From Hydrogenophaga sp. NFH-34 (lineage in GTDB: Bacteria > Pseudomonadota > Gammaproteobacteria > Burkholderiales > Burkholderiaceae_C): DNA of 64,000 nt. Under the pieces are notes generated by a model, which was given only the letters and a program-made list of their open reading frames with translations, was not told where the DNA came from and made no database searches. The translations under genes and the position numbers were made by a program. Shown piece by piece: positions 19,040 to 27,487 of this stretch (positions within the stretch are counted from its first letter, which is position 1; every line of letters starts with the position of its first letter). The stretch spans positions 59,019-123,018 of the forward strand of contig NZ_JACBGE010000018.1 in the NCBI RefSeq assembly GCF_021401345.1, in the 5' to 3' direction.

Positions 19040-19930
19040 TCAGGGCGCGGGCCCGGCCACGGGGCGCGAGCGCAGGGGGTTGAAGCCCGTCACCAGTGCG
19101 GTGGCGGCCAGCACCAGCGCACCGCCGGCAAAGATGCCTGAAGACAACGCTTCGCCCAGGAACAGGTGGCCCCAGGTGACGCCGAACACCGGAATGAGGA
19201 ACACCGGGCTCATGGCCGCCACCGGCGGCACCTGCCGGATGATGCGCAGGTGCACCCAGTAGGCCAGGCCCGAGGTCAGCACGCCCAGCACCGTCACGGC
19301 AGCGAACCCGCCTGCGGTGAAGCGTGCCTGCGGCCAGCTCAGCAGGGCGCCGGGGAGGATCACCACCATCGCCATCAGGTGGATGCCGGCCGCCAGCGAC
19401 AGCGGCTCCAGCCGCTGGGTCAGGCGCTTCATCAGCGGCGTGGCAAAGCCGTAGCAGGCGGCGGCGCCCACGCAGGCCAGGGCGGCGGACAGGGTGTTGG
19501 CATTGATCGGTACCGGGCCGAGTTGCACGATCAGGCCCACGCCCAGCGCTCCACACAGGCAGCCCAGCAGCTTGCGCCGGGTGAGCGTGTCTTCCTTGAA
19601 CCAGGCGGCCGACAGCGTGCCGAACAACACCGCCGTGGTGTTGAGCAGGGCGCTGTAGCCGGCCGGCAGGCGCAGCGCCGCCCAGGAAAACAGCACGAAC
19701 GGCAGCACCACCGTGAGCAGGCTGAGCAGACCCAGCAGGCGCCATTCCTGCCAGGGCCACTGGTGGCGCAAAACGCGCATGATGACCGCCAGGGTGAGCG
19801 TGGCCAGGGTGACCCGTGCGCCCGCCAGCATCCAGGGGCCGAGTTCGGGTGCGGCCACCCGCAGCAGCGGAAACGAGGCGCCCCACAGCGCTGAAAGGCC
19901 CACGATCTGGGCGAAATGACGGGTTTTCAC
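19040..19930 (-). CDS. EamA-family (DMT superfamily) transporter
   Basis: The 296-residue protein has ten predicted hydrophobic segments arranged as two EamA repeats. The first begins [25 protein letters not shown] and the second near the middle with [18 protein letters not shown]. The late stretch [21 protein letters not shown] is typical of the family. Members export amino acids, metabolites or drugs across the inner membrane by proton exchange. It sits in the minus-strand run aroE, EamA, EamA, aroQ; no substrate can be given. Confidence 0.85.
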   Translation of the reverse strand: MKTRHFAQIVGLSALWGASFPLLRVAAPELGPWMLAGARVTLATLTLAVIMRVLRHQWPWQEWRLLGLLSLLTVVLPFVLFSWAALRLPAGYSALLNTTAVLFGTLSAAWFKEDTLTRRKLLGCLCGALGVGLIVQLGPVPINANTLSAALACVGAAACYGFATPLMKRLTQRLEPLSLAAGIHLMAMVVILPGALLSWPQARFTAGGFAAVTVLGVLTSGLAYWVHLRIIRQVPPVAAMSPVFLIPVFGVTWGHLFLGEALSSGIFAGGALVLAATALVTGFNPLRSRPVAGPAP

Positions 19931-20009
19931 GGACGGATTCTGCCGGGTCGGCGGAAGGTAGGCGATGGGGTGCCTGTCGCTTCGGTGTCGCGCAGGCGGC
20001 AGCGGGGCA

Positions 20010-20924
20010 TCAGGTGGACCCCGGGGTGATGGTCGGTGGCTGGGGCGGCACGCGGTCCGGCGCGGGGCTGGCGGGGCGGCTGGTGAGGGAGCAGCCCACG
20101 GCCGCCGCCATGGTGCAGCCGATGGCCAGCCACTGGGTGGCGCTGAGCTGTTCGTGCAGCACCAGCAGGCCCAGCAGTGCGGCCACGGCGGGTTCCATGC
20201 TGATCATGATGCCGAAGGCGGAAGAGGGCAGGCGCTTGAGGGCCATCATCTCCAGCGAGATCGGGATGGCGCTGGAGACCGCCGCCACACCCAGCCCGAA
20301 CAGCAGCACCTGCGGGTCGAGCAGGGCGGTGCCGGCGTGCCAGACCCCGATGGGCACGACCGTCAGCGCGGCGACCGACAGACCCAGCGCCACCGAATGG
20401 CCGGCATGCAGGTGATCGACCCGCTTGCCGAAGACGATGTAGGCCGCCCAGCAGACGGCGGCTGCCAGCGCGTAGCCGACACCGACCGGGTCGAGCCGCT
20501 CGCCGTGGCCCGCAAACGGGAGCAGCAGCAACAATCCGGCCACGGCCAGGGCCAACCAGAGCAGGTCGGTGCGCCGGCGCAGGCCGAACAGGGCCACGGC
20601 CAGCGGCCCCGAGAACTCGATCGCCACGGCGACGCCGAAAGGAATGGTGCGCAGCGACTGGTAGAACAACAGGTTCATGCCGCCCAGTGCGATGCCGTAA
20701 CGCAGCAGCGACCAGCGGTCGGCGCGCGACAGCTTCCAGCGCCAGGGGCGCCAGATGAGCAGCATCAGCAGGGCCGAAAACCCCAGGCGCAGCGCGCTGG
20801 TGCCCAGCGAGCCGACGACCGGAAACAGCTGTTTGGCCTGCGAGGTGCCGATGCCCAGCGCCGTGACGGAGCCGAGCACGGCGAGCAGGGGCAGGGCCTG
20901 GGCCCAGCGGGTCGGTGCCGTCAT
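20010..20924 (-). CDS. EamA-family transporter, RhtA-like amino acid exporter
   Basis: This 304-residue membrane protein has ten hydrophobic segments. It opens ALPLLAVLGSVTALGIGTSQAKQLFPVVGSLGTSALRLGFSAL and later shows YQSLRTIPFGVAVAIEFSGPLAVAL, a pattern seen in RhtA (YbiF), the threonine/homoserine exporter. The ATG at 20924 was chosen because the upstream extension runs into the repeat region and is not hydrophobic. It is not close in sequence to the EamA gene 79 bp away and is probably an independent family member. Confidence 0.85.
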   Translation of the reverse strand: MTAPTRWAQALPLLAVLGSVTALGIGTSQAKQLFPVVGSLGTSALRLGFSALLMLLIWRPWRWKLSRADRWSLLRYGIALGGMNLLFYQSLRTIPFGVAVAIEFSGPLAVALFGLRRRTDLLWLALAVAGLLLLLPFAGHGERLDPVGVGYALAAAVCWAAYIVFGKRVDHLHAGHSVALGLSVAALTVVPIGVWHAGTALLDPQVLLFGLGVAAVSSAIPISLEMMALKRLPSSAFGIMISMEPAVAALLGLLVLHEQLSATQWLAIGCTMAAAVGCSLTSRPASPAPDRVPPQPPTITPGST

Positions 20925-20966
20925 CAGGTGTCCCGGTGGAGGGGATGGTGGAGAGGCCAGGACGGG

Positions 20967-20986
20967 ATTCCCGCCTGCGCGGGAAT
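20967..20986. repeat. Short palindromic repeat element
   Basis: ATTCCCGC (20967-20974) and GCGGGAAT (20979-20986) flank a 4-nt loop. This palindrome is a common dispersed intergenic element in proteobacteria. It lies just upstream of the RhtA-like start. Confidence 0.5.
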
Positions 20987-21005
20987 GATGCCCACTTGAC
21001 ATGAT

Positions 21006-21120
21006 CGACCCACGAAGCGGCGGAGGGTGGGGGCCTCCGACCCCGCCACCGGGCCGCCCCAAGGCGAGGTCAGCCCCCTCGGGGGGCAGCGACCCGCGCA
21101 GCGGTGGAGCGTGGGGGCCC
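21006..21120. repeat. Intergenic repeat C: two near-identical units with a central palindrome
   Basis: Unit 1 (21006-21039) and unit 2 (21090-21120) both read CGACCC, then GCGG and a purine-rich block ending in GTGGGGGCC. Between them, GCCCCCTCGGGGGGC forms a strong hairpin (about 21073-21087). The element is immediately 3' of aroE on the opposite strand and accounts for most of the 205-bp gap to the RhtA-like gene. Similar units are frequent in Comamonadaceae genomes, as I recall them. Confidence 0.55.
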
Positions 21121-21129
21121 CGTTCTTTT

Positions 21130-21951
21130 TCACACCAGCGGCACCGTCAGGTGCTCGATCACCGGTCGGGTGTCGGGGCGCACGCCGCGCCACCAGGCGA
21201 AGGCTTCGGCCGCCTGTTCCACCAGCATGCCCACACCGTCGACGCACTGCGCCACGCCCGCGGCGCGGGCCTGTTTCAGGAAGGGCGTGAGACCCTTGCC
21301 ATAAACCAGCTCGTAGGCCAGGGCGTCGGGCGTGAACACGCTCGGGGGCAGTGGCAACTCGGCCTGCGACAGGCCGGTGGAGGTGGCGTTGAGCACGACG
21401 TCGAAGCGTTCACCGGCCAGGTCGGCATAGCCGCCGGTCTGCAGCGGGGTGTGGGCCGCGAAGTCGGTCTTGAGGGCGTGCGCCTTGTCGGCGCTGCGGT
21501 TGGCGATGGCGATGAGTGCGGGCTTCTGCTGCGCAATCGGCAGGATGGCGCCGCGCGTGGCGCCGCCGGCGCCGCAGATCAGCACCCGTTTGCCCGTCAG
21601 CGACACGCCCAGGTTGCGCTGGATGTCGTTGACCAGGCCGAGTCCGTCGAAGTTCTGCGCCCAGATGCGGTCGCCCTCGAACTTGAGCGCGTTGACCGCG
21701 CCGGCCAGCCGGGCCGACTCCATGGGGTCGGTGGCGATCTCGAACGCCTGCAGCTTGAAGGGCAGGGTGACGTTCATGCCACGGCCGCCGGCCGCGATGA
21801 AGCTGCGCACCGCCTCGGCAAAGCCATCGAGCGGGCCCTCCAGGGCGGTGTAGGTGAGGTCCTGTCCGGTGGTCTGCGCGAACAGACCATGGATCAGGGG
21901 CGACTTGCTGTGGGCGATGGGGTTGCCGATGACGGCGTAACGGTCGGTCAT
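21130..21951 (-). CDS. aroE: Shikimate dehydrogenase
   Basis: The 273-residue AroE shows the substrate-binding opening YAVIGNPIAHSKSPLIH, the catalytic Lys in NVTLPFK and Asp in NFDGLGLVNDI. The NADP-binding motif is GAGGATRG with the following ANRSADKA. The enzyme reduces 3-dehydroshikimate to shikimate with NADPH. The ATG at 21951 gives the family's usual N-terminus; upstream sequence in this frame is the antisense of the divergent DsbA-family gene. Intergenic repeat C follows its stop codon. Confidence 0.95.
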   Translation of the reverse strand: MTDRYAVIGNPIAHSKSPLIHGLFAQTTGQDLTYTALEGPLDGFAEAVRSFIAAGGRGMNVTLPFKLQAFEIATDPMESARLAGAVNALKFEGDRIWAQNFDGLGLVNDIQRNLGVSLTGKRVLICGAGGATRGAILPIAQQKPALIAIANRSADKAHALKTDFAAHTPLQTGGYADLAGERFDVVLNATSTGLSQAELPLPPSVFTPDALAYELVYGKGLTPFLKQARAAGVAQCVDGVGMLVEQAAEAFAWWRGVRPDTRPVIEHLTVPLV

Positions 21952-22059
21952 GGGGGAAGGCAGTGGACGGGCAGCGCAAAGCGTGTGATTGTCCTCCAAC
22001 GGCGCGGCGCCAAGGCCCCGGCCCGGGTGCGGGCATGGTGGCAGGACTACCATGCCCGC

Positions 22060-22722
22060 ATGACCACACCCCAGACCCTCAAAATCGACTTCGTGTCCGA
22101 TGTCTCCTGCCCCTGGTGCGCCATTGGCCTGGCTGGCCTGGAGCGGGCGCTGGAGCAAGTGCAGCCCGACATCACGGCCGAATTGCACTTCCAGCCTTTC
22201 GAACTGAACCCGCAGATGGCGCCCGAGGGTGAGGACGTGGGCGAACACCTGACGCGCAAGTACGGCAGCACCGCCGCGCAGCAGGCACAGATCCGCGAAA
22301 CCATCCGCGAACGCGGTGCGGCGGCCGGGTTTGCGTTCAACCGCGAAGGCCGTGGCCGCATCTGGAACACCTTCAATGCCCACCGACTGCTGTGCTGGGC
22401 CGAGGCCGAGGGTGAGCCCGGCCAGCAGCACGCGCTGAAGAAGGCGCTGATGGAAGCCCACCATGGCCGCGCCGAGAGCCCGGCCGATCCTGCGGTCCTG
22501 GTGGCTTGCGTGCGGCAGGCCGGGTTGGATGACGCACAGGCGCAGGCGGTGCTGGCCAGCGACGAGTTCGCCGCCGAGGTGCGCGAGCGCGAGCAGTTCT
22601 TCACCCGCGCCGGCATCACTTCCGTGCCGGCCGTCATCGTCAACGAACGCCACCTGATCGCCGGTGGCCAGCCGGCCGAGGTCTTCGAGCAGGCACTGCG
22701 CCAGATCGCCGCCCAAGGCTGA
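22060..22722 (+). CDS. DsbA-family oxidoreductase (FrnE-like)
   Basis: The 220-residue thioredoxin-fold protein has a redox motif CPWC at residues 17-20 and a large helical insertion. The C-terminal cis-proline loop is visible in AGITSVPAVIVNERHLIAGGQ. It lacks a signal peptide, so it belongs to the cytoplasmic FrnE/2-hydroxychromene-2-carboxylate isomerase-like branch, not periplasmic DsbA. Roles in the branch include oxidative-stress disulfide chemistry; the substrate is unknown. It is divergent from aroE across 108 bp and its ATG at 22060 begins the conserved KIDFVSDVSCPWC. Confidence 0.88.
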   Translation: MTTPQTLKIDFVSDVSCPWCAIGLAGLERALEQVQPDITAELHFQPFELNPQMAPEGEDVGEHLTRKYGSTAAQQAQIRETIRERGAAAGFAFNREGRGRIWNTFNAHRLLCWAEAEGEPGQQHALKKALMEAHHGRAESPADPAVLVACVRQAGLDDAQAQAVLASDEFAAEVREREQFFTRAGITSVPAVIVNERHLIAGGQPAEVFEQALRQIAAQG

Positions 22723-22808
22723 TTGGCCGCAGCGCGCCGGTCCGCTGCGTGCGGTTGTTCACGCGCGCAGCGGGATTCGTTGTCTAATCGCAGCGCTATT
22801 GCTTTTGT

Positions 22809-24878
22809 ATGCGATCTGACGACTCCCCAGCCGCTCCCAGCCATGCCTTGCCCGATCCCCGGGGGAGGCTACCTTCGTTGCCGGAAGGGCTGACCATTGT
22901 CCTGTTGGGGGCGCTGGTGTCGGTGGTGCTGGTCTTTCTGTACTTCCAGCTCTCGCGCTGGCTGGATGGCCCGGGCAGCCTCGCGCCCGTGGCGCTCTAT
23001 ACCGATACCAGTGCGCGCATGGGGGTGGAGGAAATCGCGGCGCTGGACCCCCAGCAGTTTGAGCCCATGCCCTCGCAGATGGCTTTGGGGTATTCGTCGT
23101 CGGCGCGCTGGTTCCGGCTGGTGGCACCGCCAGACACGCTGTTTCGTCACCTGGTGGTGTCGGTGCAGCCCAGCTACCTGGACAACGTCCGTTTCTACCT
23201 GCCCGACAGTTCCCAGCCTTCGGGGTGGCGCGTGGAGCAGCAGGGCGACCGGTTCGCTTTCGCTGACCGAAGCCGCAAGGACCTTGCGTTTGCTGCCGAC
23301 GCCTGGCTGGAGGACGGTGAAGTGGTGCTGGTGCGCGTGCAGACGCGCAATGCGCACAGCCTGCGTGTGCGCATGCTCGAAGCCGACGACGCCACGCGGG
23401 AAAACGCGCTGACGCTGGCCAGTGTGGGGGTGTACTGCGGCGCCGTGCTGGTGCTGGGGCTGGCTTCGGCGCTGTCGGCGGTGGTCTACCGGGACCGCTA
23501 CTGGGCCGTCAATGCGCTGTTCCAACTGGCGACGCTGGTGACCATGTTTGTCTACTTCGGCCTGGCCAGCCAGTTCTTCCTGGATCGCCAGCCGGCTGTC
23601 GCCGACATGTTGTCGCTGGTGTGCGGCTTCGTCCAGTTTTTCCTCGGCACGCTGTTCTACCGGCTGTTCTATGAACAGTACGGCATGCCCCGGTGGCTGC
23701 TGGTGCTGCAATCGGTCGCGCTCGGGGTGCTGGCCCTGCAACTGGTGATGGTGCTCTCGGGCCAGATCGAGGCGGCCCTGCGGCTGTATGCGCTGACGGT
23801 GGGTTTCGTGGTGTTCCTGGGCGTGGCGGCGCTGGCGGTGCTGCAGTGCCAGGACAGCTTCATGCGCAACCTGCTGCGTCTGAACCTGTTGAGCACCACC
23901 ATGTTCTTTGTGCTGCTGGGGTTGTCGCACCTGGGCTGGCTTTCGGCGAACTTCATGCAGCTCTATCCGGGCGTGTTCATCAACCTGCTGACCGCTGTGG
24001 TGTTGCACCTGGCCCTGCTGCGGCACAACACCCTGTTGGCGCGCGAACAGGGCGAGGCCCGGCGTGCCCTGCTCGTGAGTCAGGAGCAGGTGGCGATGGA
24101 GCGACGCCAGCGGGAGGAAGAAGGGCATTTCTTCGGCATGCTCATGCACGAGATGCGCTCGCCGCTGGCGGTGATTGCGGTGGCCGTGGGCAGCCTGCAA
24201 CGCAAGCTGCGTGCGCTGGTTCCCGAAGAAACCGAGCACGATGGCCTGAGCCGCAACGTGCGCCGCATCGAGGAGTCGGTGGGACAGATGCGGGGGGTTC
24301 TGCAGCAGGTGCAAGCGGTCAGCGAAATGGAACATTCCCTGCGGCATGAGCCGGCGCGATCACCGCAGGTGGCGCACGGTGTCACGCGGATGGGGACGCT
24401 GTTCGGTCTGGTGCATGCGCGTGAGGCCGAGCAGGAGCGGGTGCAACTGCGGGGGATGGTCGCCGATCCTGAAGCGTCCACCTGGGCCGAGGAGCGTGTC
24501 ATCGGGGGGCGCCTGGTGCTGGAGATGATGATCTGCAACCTGGTGGACAACGCCCTGAAGTATTCGCTGGCCGACACCCCGGTGGTGCTCGATGCGCAGC
24601 TCAGGGAAACCGGCGTGACCGAGGGCGAGGGGGCAGGACGCTGTCTGGCGGTGACGGTGACCAATCGCGTGGGAGACGTGGGCATGCCCGATCCGGAGCG
24701 GCTTTTCAGCAAGTATTACCGGGCGCCGGGCGCGCACCAGTTCTCGGGGTCGGGACTGGGGCTCTACTGGGTGCGGGGTATGACCCGGATGTTGGGTGGC
24801 GATGTGCAATACGGGGTGGAAGGGGCCGACCAAGTCCGTTTCTCGCTGATACTGCCGCTGGTGGACGACAAGGTGTGA
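22809..24878 (+). CDS. Sensor histidine kinase with 7TMR-DISM input module
   Basis: This is a 689-residue membrane kinase. One N-terminal membrane helix (TIVLLGALVSVVLVFLYF) is followed by a periplasmic beta-rich DISMED-type domain (about 55-205). Then come seven membrane helices (7TMR-DISM, about 210-415), a coiled linker, and a HisKA domain with phospho-acceptor His447 in LMHEMRSPLAV. The HATPase domain carries an N box CNLVDNALKYS and a G2-like motif GSGLGLYWV. DISM domains often bind carbohydrates or other small ligands. The response-regulator gene follows after 3 bp, so the pair is co-expressed, and a pilus-like operon begins right after it. Confidence 0.87.
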   Translation: MRSDDSPAAPSHALPDPRGRLPSLPEGLTIVLLGALVSVVLVFLYFQLSRWLDGPGSLAPVALYTDTSARMGVEEIAALDPQQFEPMPSQMALGYSSSARWFRLVAPPDTLFRHLVVSVQPSYLDNVRFYLPDSSQPSGWRVEQQGDRFAFADRSRKDLAFAADAWLEDGEVVLVRVQTRNAHSLRVRMLEADDATRENALTLASVGVYCGAVLVLGLASALSAVVYRDRYWAVNALFQLATLVTMFVYFGLASQFFLDRQPAVADMLSLVCGFVQFFLGTLFYRLFYEQYGMPRWLLVLQSVALGVLALQLVMVLSGQIEAALRLYALTVGFVVFLGVAALAVLQCQDSFMRNLLRLNLLSTTMFFVLLGLSHLGWLSANFMQLYPGVFINLLTAVVLHLALLRHNTLLAREQGEARRALLVSQEQVAMERRQREEEGHFFGMLMHEMRSPLAVIAVAVGSLQRKLRALVPEETEHDGLSRNVRRIEESVGQMRGVLQQVQAVSEMEHSLRHEPARSPQVAHGVTRMGTLFGLVHAREAEQERVQLRGMVADPEASTWAEERVIGGRLVLEMMICNLVDNALKYSLADTPVVLDAQLRETGVTEGEGAGRCLAVTVTNRVGDVGMPDPERLFSKYYRAPGAHQFSGSGLGLYWVRGMTRMLGGDVQYGVEGADQVRFSLILPLVDDKV

Positions 24879-24881
24879 ACG

Positions 24882-25589
24882 ATGTGGGATGTGGTGGTGT
24901 GCGAGGACTTCGTCAACCTGCGCGATGCGTTGGTGGAGTACCTGGCCGAAACGGGGTACTGGCGGGTCCGCTCAGTGAGCAGCGGTCAGGCCCTGCGCCA
25001 GCAATTGGTGGAGCGGGTGCCGCACGTGCTGCTGCTCGACGTGGGCCTGCCGCATGAGTCGGGTATCGACATCGCCCGCTGGGTGAAGGCCACACACCCT
25101 GGCATCGGCATCGTCATGCTCTCGGGCCGCTTTTCGCCGTCCGACCGACTCTTGGGCTGGCGCGCCGGGGCCGACGCCTACCTGCTCAAGCCGGCCGAGA
25201 TGGAAGAGGTGGAACTGGCGCTCAAATCGGTCGCCACCCGCATGGCTGCGGCCCAGCCTGCCGGGACGCAGCCGGCTCAGATCGCGCGCCTGGATGTGGC
25301 CAAAGGCCTGCTCACCGGTGCAGACGGCCACAGCAGCCGGCTGACCACGCGGGAGACCATGCTTCTGCATGTGCTGGCCATGTCCAACGGCACGGTGGTG
25401 GAAAACGACACCCTGCGGCGACTGCTCTGGGCAGATGAAGACGAGGAAGTGGATTACCACAACGCGCTGTTTTCCCTGGTGCGGCGGCTTCGGCGCAAGC
25501 TCGAAACCTGTGGTTTTCCCCAGGAAACCATCACAGGTATCCGCGGCCGGGGCTACCGGCTGAGCGCGACGCTGCAACTCGACGCCTGA
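24882..25589 (+). CDS. OmpR/PhoB-type response regulator
   Basis: The 235-residue protein has an N-terminal receiver with the acidic pair Glu8-Asp9, phospho-acceptor Asp53 (LLLDVGLP) and the conserved Lys in LLKPAE. The C-terminal winged-helix trans_reg_C domain is visible from LTTRETMLLHVLAMSNGTVV to FPQETITGIRGRGYRLS. It follows the 7TMR-DISM kinase by 3 bp and should be its partner. The next gene, 152 bp downstream, starts the pilin operon, and repeated TGTGACA elements between them are candidate binding sites. Confidence 0.88.
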   Translation: MWDVVVCEDFVNLRDALVEYLAETGYWRVRSVSSGQALRQQLVERVPHVLLLDVGLPHESGIDIARWVKATHPGIGIVMLSGRFSPSDRLLGWRAGADAYLLKPAEMEEVELALKSVATRMAAAQPAGTQPAQIARLDVAKGLLTGADGHSSRLTTRETMLLHVLAMSNGTVVENDTLRRLLWADEDEEVDYHNALFSLVRRLRRKLETCGFPQETITGIRGRGYRLSATLQLDA

Positions 25590-25622
25590 GACGCCACTCA
25601 GGCCTCGGCAGATGTGGCGTAG

Positions 25623-25646
25623 AACATAAGGGTTAACCCTCATGTT
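25623..25646. promoter_or_regulatory. 24-bp near-perfect palindrome upstream of the pilin operon
   Basis: The halves AACATAAGGGTT (25623-25634) and AACCCTCATGTT (25635-25646) are inverse complements except at one pair. With no loop it resembles a protein-binding site more than a terminator. It is A+T-richer than its surroundings. Confidence 0.4.
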
Positions 25647-25652
25647 TGTAAA

Positions 25653-25680
25653 TGTCACTGGCCTGTGACAGGTTGTGACA
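25653..25680 (+). promoter_or_regulatory. TGTGACA direct repeats with inverted copy, candidate response-regulator site
   Basis: TGTGACA occurs at 25664-25670 and 25674-25680, in phase at 10 bp, and its inverse TGTCAC at 25653-25658. Tandem half-sites with about one helical turn of spacing are typical of OmpR/PhoB-family binding. The only such regulator nearby is encoded just upstream. Confidence 0.4.
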
Positions 25681-25684
25681 GATT

Positions 25685-25700
25685 TGGCCTTTTTGTGGCT
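25685..25700 (+). promoter_or_regulatory. Possible sigma54-type -24/-12 promoter of the pilin operon
   Basis: TGGCC at 25685-25689 and TGGCT at 25696-25700 place GG and GC exactly 10 bp apart, the sigma54 rule, with an initiation point expected about 30 bp before the first pilin ATG. The -12 half deviates (TGGCT for TTGCT) and the adjacent regulator is OmpR-type, not NtrC-type, so this is tentative. Confidence 0.27.
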
Positions 25701-25741
25701 CCTATGCTTCTTTTCGTTACATCTTGGTAATGGAGTCGCTC

Positions 25742-26554
25742 ATGAAGCATGCATTTCGTCGCGCCCACGTTGGTTTCGGCCGACAACGGCAATCCGGTTT
25801 CACTTTGGTGGAGTTGTCCGTGGTGCTGGCCGTTATCGGCCTGATCATCGGTGCAATGGCCATCGGCAAAGACGTTCAGCGTAATGCCGAGTACACCAAG
25901 ATCAAAAACAAGTTCGTCGACCAGTGGGAACAGGCCTACAACCAGCACTACCAGCGCACCGGCGTGGTGGTGGGTGATAGCCAGATCGCTCCCCGTCTGA
26001 TGGTCAATGGGTCCACCTACGGTTCCGTGCCGACGTCCACGCCGCTGTCCGGTGGTGACATGACGGGCGCCGATGCGCCTGGCCGCGTTTGCGACAAGGC
26101 CGAAGGTGCCGGCATGGCCGGTGGTCGTGATGGGGCGGCCACCACCCTGCGTGACCAGATGTCGCGCGCTGGCGTGCGTATGCCGCCTGGCCGTGCCGAA
26201 GGTTACGAAGACCGTTATGTCTATCTGGACACCAACGGCAACCCGCAAGAAGTGCAGGTGTGCTTCCAGTGGAATGCGCCCTCTGCATCGGATGGCTCCG
26301 GCAACGTGATGATCATTTCCGGTCTGACGCCCGACCTGGCCCGCATGCTGGACCAGATGATCGACGGCAAGCCTGATGCCCGCGAAGGCCGCTTCCGCCA
26401 GCAGGCTGTGGATGGCACGGTCGCCAATGCGCCGGGTCTGGAATGGATCCAGAACAACAAGCTGGGTATCCAGGAAGGTGCGACCGATGCGGGCCGCAAC
26501 TTCGACGAAGACCAGGTCTATACCGTGGTGGCCATCTACAAGATGACGCAGTAA
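25742..26554 (+). CDS. Type IV prepilin-like protein 1 (DxNGNP family)
   Basis: From the ATG at 25742 (GGAG at 25732-25735; earlier TTG and ATG codons exist) the protein has 270 residues. A class III signal reads RQSGFTLVELSVVLAVIGLIIG: cleavage is expected between Gly19 and Phe20, with Glu24 at mature position +5. The globular part carries YEDRYVYLDTNGNPQEVQVC, shared with two other pilins of the cluster, then GLTPDLARMLDQMIDGKPDAREGRFR and a FDEDQV ending. DTNGNP resembles a calcium-binding loop. At 270 residues it is long for a major pilin. As first gene of the operon, probably highly expressed, it is a candidate main subunit. Confidence 0.85.
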   Translation: MKHAFRRAHVGFGRQRQSGFTLVELSVVLAVIGLIIGAMAIGKDVQRNAEYTKIKNKFVDQWEQAYNQHYQRTGVVVGDSQIAPRLMVNGSTYGSVPTSTPLSGGDMTGADAPGRVCDKAEGAGMAGGRDGAATTLRDQMSRAGVRMPPGRAEGYEDRYVYLDTNGNPQEVQVCFQWNAPSASDGSGNVMIISGLTPDLARMLDQMIDGKPDAREGRFRQQAVDGTVANAPGLEWIQNNKLGIQEGATDAGRNFDEDQVYTVVAIYKMTQ

Positions 26555-26584
26555 CTCTCGGCGCACACAACGGAACCCATACCC

Positions 26585-27484
26585 ATGAATACCATCAAGC
26601 GTTATCGCAGCGCAGCACCCCAGTCGGGTTTCATGCTCATCGAGCTGGCCCTGGTCCTGGCGGTGGTGGGGCTGATCATCGGCGCCGTGGCCATCGGCAA
26701 GGATGTGCAGCGCAATGCCGAATACAACAAGGTCTCGAACAAGTTTCTGGACCAGTGGAAGATGGCCTACGACCAGTACTACCAGCGCACGGGCACGGTG
26801 GTGGGTGACTGCCAGCAGGCACCGACCTACATGGTCAACGGCGCAGAAACCCGCATCGGTGGCGTCGATTCGTGCCAGCGCGGCGGTGCCCAGGATGTGG
26901 CCGGTATTCCCGAGAACTTCGAGAACAAAGGCCTGAAGATCTGCGAAGGTCAGGGTTACCGCGAAGGCCAGACCGGCCAGGGCGACACCCTGCTGGCCAC
27001 CCAGTCGCTGCGCGACCTGATGTCCCGTCATGGTGTGCGTCTGCCCCCGGGGCGTGGCGAAGGCCACGAAGACCGTTATGTCTACCAGGACACCAATGGC
27101 AACCCGACCGAGGTGCAGGTTTGCTTCCAGTTCAACCTGGCAGGTTCGACCAGCGGTGCCGGCAACGTGATGGTGGTGCGTGGCCTGACGCCCGACCTCG
27201 CCCGTTACCTGGACCAGCTGATCGATGGCAAGCCCGATTCGCGTGAGGGCCGCTTCCGCATCCAGGGGCGTGCTGCGCACACCAATGCCGATCAGGCCAA
27301 CGCACCGGGTACCGCCTGGGAAGCCAACAACACCGTGGCCAGCAACATCGGTGGCACCTGGCACAGCAGCAACGACACCACGGCCATCGGCGCCGACAAC
27401 CCGAGCGGTGCTACCGCCAGCGGTCGTCAGTTCGACGAAGACCGTGTGACGCTGCTGACCGCTCACTGGTCCATGGATCAGTAA
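26585..27484 (+). CDS. Type IV prepilin-like protein 2 (DxNGNP family)
   Basis: This 299-residue paralogue of the preceding pilin has the processing site QSGFMLIELALVLAVVGLIIG, with cleavage after Gly15 and Glu20 at +5. It shares near-identical blocks with pilin 1: AIGKDVQRNAEYNKVSNKF, HEDRYVYQDTNGNPTEVQVC, the GLTPDLAR...DGKPDSREGRFR region and FDEDRV. It differs by an insert after VGDC with extra cysteines (CQQAPTYM, VDSCQRGG, LKICEGQ) and an Asn/Thr-rich segment before the end. The gene follows pilin 1 by 30 bp and arose by duplication. Confidence 0.85.
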   Translation: MNTIKRYRSAAPQSGFMLIELALVLAVVGLIIGAVAIGKDVQRNAEYNKVSNKFLDQWKMAYDQYYQRTGTVVGDCQQAPTYMVNGAETRIGGVDSCQRGGAQDVAGIPENFENKGLKICEGQGYREGQTGQGDTLLATQSLRDLMSRHGVRLPPGRGEGHEDRYVYQDTNGNPTEVQVCFQFNLAGSTSGAGNVMVVRGLTPDLARYLDQLIDGKPDSREGRFRIQGRAAHTNADQANAPGTAWEANNTVASNIGGTWHSSNDTTAIGADNPSGATASGRQFDEDRVTLLTAHWSMDQ

Positions 27485-27487
27485 TCC

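Noticed and set aside
25591..25620. Stem ACGCCAC/GTGGCGT after the response regulator as a terminator
   Set aside because: The loop is 16 nt and no T-run follows; it would not act as an intrinsic terminator with confidence.
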